This document shows positions 5,490-6,519 of a stretch of 6,519 bases of DNA, piece after piece; position 1 is the first letter of the stretch; every line of letters begins with the position of its first letter. A model generated the notes under the pieces. That model was not told the DNA's origin, did no database searches, and saw only the letters and a program-made list of their open reading frames with translations. Source of the stretch: Methanosuratincolales archaeon. GTDB taxonomy: Archaea > Thermoproteota > Methanomethylicia > Methanomethylicales > Methanomethylicaceae. The DNA is taken from assembly GCA_937930465.1 (NCBI GenBank), contig CALGKV010000132.1, positions 1 to 6,519 of the forward strand. The letters run 5' to 3'. The translations under genes were made by a program, and so were the position numbers.

Positions 5490-6257
5490 CTAAAGAGCAG
5501 TTATCTCCTCTTGGAGGTACTTTAGGATCTTCTCTCTGTACGATATGAATGGGGGGCTCAGCCTGTTCCTCGGGTGCTCGAGATCCACCTTGACAAGGGA
5601 TTTCACGCTAGACGGGCGCTTCGTCAGGACGACTATTTCCTGCCCCAAGAAGACTGCCTCGTCGACGTTGTGGGTTATGAATATCACGGTCTTATTCAGC
5701 TTCGACCAGACGCTTAGGAGTTCCTTTTGGAGTATCTGCCTGGTCTGCGCATCTAGATCCGCAAATGGCTCATCCATGAGTATTATCTCAGGATCTACGG
5801 CCATCGCCCTTGCTATGGCAACGCGCTTTTTCATCCCGCCCGAGATCTGGTGTGGGTAGTAGTCCTCGAAACCCCTTAGACCGACCATTGCTATGAACTC
5901 CCTGGCGGTTGAATCGACGTCGCCCTTCGTGCGCGTCACCTCCAAGCCAAATTTCACGTTACCGAGCACGGTCTTCCACGGCAGCAGCGAGTCTTCCTGG
6001 AATATAACTCCGAAACGATTCTTCTTTGGATCCGGCGGGTTACCCTTAACAAGCACCTTTCCGCTCGTCGGCTGTAAGAGCCCGCACATCAACCGCAAAA
6101 GGGTGGTCTTGCCGCAGCCCGATGGGCCAACTATGCAAACGAACCTTCCTTCTGCCACCCTCAGGGTAATGTCCCTTATTACTTCTATTTGTTCTTTCCC
6201 CGACTCAAATGATTTTCCGACCGAGCTGAGCTCAATAACGGCTATCAACTTTACCAC
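5490..6257 (-). CDS. ABC transporter ATPase, nitrate/sulfonate/taurine family
   Basis: Cytoplasmic ATP-binding subunit that powers an importer of the Nit/Ssu/Tau family; the likely cargo is a sulfonate or similar small anion. The 255 residues show a full motif set: Walker A GPSGCGKTT (44-52), Q-loop Gln87 in VIFQEDSLLPWKT, signature ISGGMKKRVAIARA (138-151), Walker B IILMDEP (158-164) with Glu163, D-loop ADLDAQTR (166-173) and switch His196 in FITHNVDEA. The SGGM signature and LLPWKTV after the Q-loop are typical of SsuB/TauB. The tabulated start is GTG 6257, immediately after the permease stop. TTG 6248 is an alternative, with GGTGGT just before it, and would give the more usual MIAVIELSSVGKSF beginning. 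It is followed within about 11 bases by the HTH gene. Substrate cannot be read from the ATPase; coenzyme M or another sulfonate is suggested only by the mcr context. Confidence 0.92.
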   Translation of the reverse strand: MVKLIAVIELSSVGKSFESGKEQIEVIRDITLRVAEGRFVCIVGPSGCGKTTLLRLMCGLLQPTSGKVLVKGNPPDPKKNRFGVIFQEDSLLPWKTVLGNVKFGLEVTRTKGDVDSTAREFIAMVGLRGFEDYYPHQISGGMKKRVAIARAMAVDPEIILMDEPFADLDAQTRQILQKELLSVWSKLNKTVIFITHNVDEAVFLGQEIVVLTKRPSSVKSLVKVDLEHPRNRLSPPFISYREKILKYLQEEITAL

Positions 6258-6519
6258 CTATGCCTTTACCTCTACTCTCCACTTGAAGAGGCGTCTCTCA
6301 GCACTCAGGATGCCGTAGTTAAGGACTAGCCCAATTATACCGATGGTGATCATTCCGACTATCACCACATCTATCTGCAGGAGGTTAGCGTATTTGATAA
6401 TAAGCCGCCCAAGCCCCTCAGGCTCCCCGCCGATCATTTCAGAGGCGACAATGCACATCCACCCCACCCCCAGCCCAACCCGCAGCCCGCTCATTATCTC
6501 CGGGAGTGCACTGGGAAAG
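6258..6519 (-). CDS. ABC transporter permease, SsuC/TauC-like (C-terminal part, cut by window edge)
   Basis: The last 86 codons of an integral membrane permease that runs off the right edge; the Met codon at 6494 is internal, because the frame continues upstream to the edge. The visible part begins in the EAA loop that docks on the ATPase (FPSALPEIMSGLRVGLGVGW). Next come a short segment with GEPEGLGRLIIKYANLLQID, a hydrophobic helix (VVIVGMITIGIIGLVLNYGI) and a basic tail (SAERRLFKWRVEV). This pattern fits the binding-protein-dependent transport inner-membrane family of the nitrate/sulfonate/taurine type. Its stop TAG abuts the ATPase GTG with no gap, so the two are one transcription unit. 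The periplasmic-type binding protein expected with them is not in the window. Confidence 0.88.
   Translation of the reverse strand, partial: FPSALPEIMSGLRVGLGVGWMCIVASEMIGGEPEGLGRLIIKYANLLQIDVVIVGMITIGIIGLVLNYGILSAERRLFKWRVEVKA

Noticed and set aside
1..6519. tRNA genes, CRISPR array or insertion sequence
   Set aside because: No cloverleaf-like stretch, regularly spaced repeat or transposase-like frame was seen on either strand; almost all of the window is accounted for by minus-strand genes.

Overview
This is an archaeal window from an organism carrying methyl-coenzyme M reductase (MCR). The deciding evidence is a complete mcrB-mcrG-mcrA set read on the minus strand. All three subunits are full length and keep the active-site residues I could place from the Methanothermobacter marburgensis enzyme. 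By eye the sequences look like the canonical methane-type MCR rather than the divergent alkyl-CoM reductases. The cluster has no mcrD or mcrC between B and G, unlike the mcrBDCGA layout of most classical euryarchaeal methanogens. It also sits directly behind a sulfonate/taurine-type ABC transporter. Together these hint at one of the non-classical MCR lineages, such as Methanomethylicia/Verstraetearchaeota or a related TACK group. That placement is inference and needs a tree.

Layout, in minus-strand transcription order from the right edge. First comes the C-terminal end of an ABC permease cut by the window edge (6519-6258), then its ATPase (6257-5490), then a small XRE-type HTH regulator with a C-terminal domain that may bind a ligand (5478-4924). 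These three are packed with gaps of 0 to about 11 bases. A 132-base gap (4923-4792) follows and holds TATA-like boxes, a small palindrome and a ribosome binding site. Then come mcrB (4791-3457), mcrG (3455-2679) and mcrA (2665-995), with intergenic gaps of 1 and 13 bases and strong ribosome binding sites overlapping the preceding gene's end. A T-rich tract (minus strand, 981-958) lies behind mcrA. Still on the minus strand, 944-357 encodes a small cysteine-motif protein of unknown function, possibly DUF483-like.

The left edge differs from the rest. A plus-strand ORF (67-381) encodes only the C-terminal half of a HAD-type phosphatase and overlaps the cysteine-motif gene tail to tail by 25 bases. 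Its 5' truncation coincides with a 9-base inverted repeat (50-73) and a sharp change to AT-rich sequence (1-60). In that AT-rich stretch the minus strand could encode the first residues of another gene leaving the window. This looks like a rearrangement or assembly junction.

As a working model, the transporter imports a sulfonate, possibly coenzyme M or a precursor. The regulator may link ligand or redox state to expression, and MCR uses coenzyme M as its methyl carrier. Only the gene order and the MCR identity are secure; the functional link is a hypothesis. I saw no tRNA, rRNA, CRISPR array or insertion sequence.
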